Assembly (NCBI GenBank): GCA_007124075.1
Contig: SLFV01000326.1
Coordinates: 1 to 7,272, forward strand
DNA from: Roseimaritima sp.
Lineage (GTDB): Bacteria > Planctomycetota > Planctomycetia > Pirellulales > Pirellulaceae
Reading direction: 5' to 3'
DNA: 7,272 nucleotides
Position numbers and translations under genes: made by a program. Of this stretch, positions 5,933 to 7,272 are shown piece after piece (the first letter of the stretch is position 1; each line of letters starts with the position of its first letter). The notes below the pieces were generated by a model. The model did not search any database and was not told the DNA's origin. It worked only from the letters and a program-made list of their open reading frames with translations.

Positions 5933-7272
5933 TCAGCCAGCCGTTTCATTAGGCGTGTCGGAAGCGGAGCTACCACGCGGGCCGATCAACCACGCCAGAG
6001 CGATGATCGCCAACTGACTGACCACGAACAGGCCCAACCACATCAGGGTGCCACTGGTAAACCCGTAACTGTGGAGACCAAATCCCAACTGATTGGTCCC
6101 GAACCAGCTCCACGCTGTAATGATGTTGCCCCCCACTGCCAACGTCGCAAAACCGTGCGGGCCAACCATCTTGTCCCACCTCGCATGCAGCATCAGGGCA
6201 CTCCAGATCACAATCAGTAAGGCACCGTTTTCCTTTGGATCCCAACCCCAAAATCGTCCCCAACTGTCGTCAGCCCACAAACCACCCAGGACCGTCCCAA
6301 TGAAACTGAACAGGATCGCAAAACAGGTGACTCCATAGGTCATCCGATGGACCTCTTGCAGCGACGCCAGCCGTAGATTGGTCCAGCTTTGCACCAGATA
6401 CAGAATTCCCAACATCCCAGCGACAAAGGTCGCAGCGTATCCAAGCGTTACCGTCGTCACATGCGTGCCAAGCCAGAACTGTGTATCTAAAACGGCTTGC
6501 AGGACTGGCATCGTGTCATCGTCGCTTAACCCACGCGTGGCAATCATCAGCGTGATCGCCCCCGTGCTGGCCGCCACCAGATTACCAACACCCCTTCTAC
6601 CTAAATACTCAATCACAATACCAAACAAAACCGAAGCCCAACCAATGAACACGGCCGACGAATAAAGGTTGATCACCGGCGGACGCCCCGTGATCATGAT
6701 CCGAATAACCAACGCCGCGGTATGCAATACCAAAATTCCCAGCAGCATTGCCCATGTTGACGCCCGCAACAGCCCTGAATTGAACAGTAGAAACAGCAGC
6801 CCCATCCCCAAAGCAACGAGGTACAACATCATCGCCGTTCCCGAAGGCCACGCGACCTCCAGCCAACGCTCCAACGAAATCCGCCAACCGGTTTCGTCAC
6901 TTGCCAGCCGCGGCTTGATCGTATCGATGTGCTTGGCGATCGACTGGTTAAATTTCGCTGCATCTTTATCCTGGTACGCCCCCACCAGTCCCATGAACGC
7001 TTTGGTCGGATCCTCCGCCTGCTCATCTCGCAAGCGGTCCTTGATCGCAGTGAAAAAACTGTTGGAGATCGGTTGCCATCGCTTGCGATCATGGCGATCC
7101 AATTCCGTTTGTCCAAGCTGCGGAATCATGCCCGGAGACGGTATTTCTCCAATCATGTCCATTCGACGCTTTAAGTCCTGGAAAGAAAGCATGGCCTTGG
7201 TCTCTTCGTCGATTCCAGGGGGCAACAATTCCTCCGGAATTACCCGCGGACGCGGCATCTGCATTGCCAGCG
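5933..7272 (-). CDS. ccsA: Cytochrome c biogenesis protein CcsA, probably the C-terminal part of a ResB-CcsA fusion (5' partial)
   Basis: System II cytochrome c maturation: CcsA with ResB/CcsB moves heme across the membrane and ligates it to apocytochrome c. Numbering from the in-frame ATG at 7264, residues 1-140 are soluble. After them come about nine membrane segments (roughly 142-161, 170-190, 203-221, 227-243, 264-290, 310-329, 347-362, 370-388, 406-427). The tryptophan-rich heme-handling motif WGRFWGWDPKEN is at 335-346. Histidines fit known CcsA ligands: His268 before a membrane segment (external), His360 in LMLHARW (membrane), and His398 in LHSYGF (external). The frame remains open to the right edge past the ATG, and no ribosome binding site can be assessed, so the true start is probably outside. 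A soluble region before the first CcsA-type helix, with the GAYQDKDAAKFN stretch at 96-107, resembles the linker of fused ResB-CcsA proteins, but no ResB part is visible here. The product has a complete C-terminus and precedes the peptidase gene by 120 bases. Confidence 0.92.
   Translation of the reverse strand, partial: LAMQMPRPRVIPEELLPPGIDEETKAMLSFQDLKRRMDMIGEIPSPGMIPQLGQTELDRHDRKRWQPISNSFFTAIKDRLRDEQAEDPTKAFMGLVGAYQDKDAAKFNQSIAKHIDTIKPRLASDETGWRISLERWLEVAWPSGTAMMLYLVALGMGLLFLLFNSGLLRASTWAMLLGILVLHTAALVIRIMITGRPPVINLYSSAVFIGWASVLFGIVIEYLGRRGVGNLVAASTGAITLMIATRGLSDDDTMPVLQAVLDTQFWLGTHVTTVTLGYAATFVAGMLGILYLVQSWTNLRLASLQEVHRMTYGVTCFAILFSFIGTVLGGLWADDSWGRFWGWDPKENGALLIVIWSALMLHARWDKMVGPHGFATLAVGGNIITAWSWFGTNQLGFGLHSYGFTSGTLMWLGLFVVSQLAIIALAWLIGPRGSSASDTPNETAG

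Noticed and set aside
5825..6220. Plus-strand 131-residue open reading opposite ccsA
   Set aside because: It is hydrophilic and featureless and lies opposite conserved CcsA membrane segments and the tryptophan-rich motif, so it is a shadow frame.

Overview
The window looks like chromosomal DNA from a planctomycete, probably of the Pirellulales (inference). The clues are a periplasmic-type redoxin protein with a long beta-rich repeat extension, a CcsA-type cytochrome c maturation protein with a long soluble N-terminal region that looks like part of a ResB-CcsA fusion, moderate GC content, and leaderless-looking or weak ribosome binding sites. Nothing in the sequence names a species. I see no RNA gene, CRISPR array, insertion sequence or prophage gene.

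Layout. Bases 1-3172 carry three plus-strand genes: a protein cut by the left edge that ends in a TlpA/ResA-type thioredoxin domain; a type II thymidine kinase (tdk) starting 9 bases after it; and a short P-II signalling protein starting 26 bases after tdk, probably from a GTG rather than the longer TTG reading. They are close enough to be one transcript. Bases 3232-7272 carry three minus-strand genes that converge on the first group. In their transcription order they are a cytochrome c biogenesis protein CcsA cut by the right edge, an exported S9-family prolyl oligopeptidase, and an 86-residue zinc-ribbon protein with one C-terminal membrane segment. The two groups are separated by only 59 bases, with no clear terminator.

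How the genes may work together. Two of the six genes belong to extracytoplasmic redox biology: the TlpA-type protein could handle thiols, and CcsA handles heme delivery to apocytochrome c. In System II cytochrome c maturation these two activities cooperate, but here they lie on opposite strands, so a functional link is only a suggestion. Tdk (nucleotide salvage) and P-II (nitrogen/energy sensing) are cytoplasmic and have no evident link to the redox genes. The peptidase is probably a periplasmic scavenging enzyme.

Most noteworthy are the P-II protein, which keeps Tyr51 and the nucleotide-binding core but has an acidic T-loop tip and stops before the usual C-terminal arginines; the repeat architecture in front of the thioredoxin domain; and a tdk that closely resembles the enterobacterial enzyme. 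I did not find a clearly new multi-gene system.
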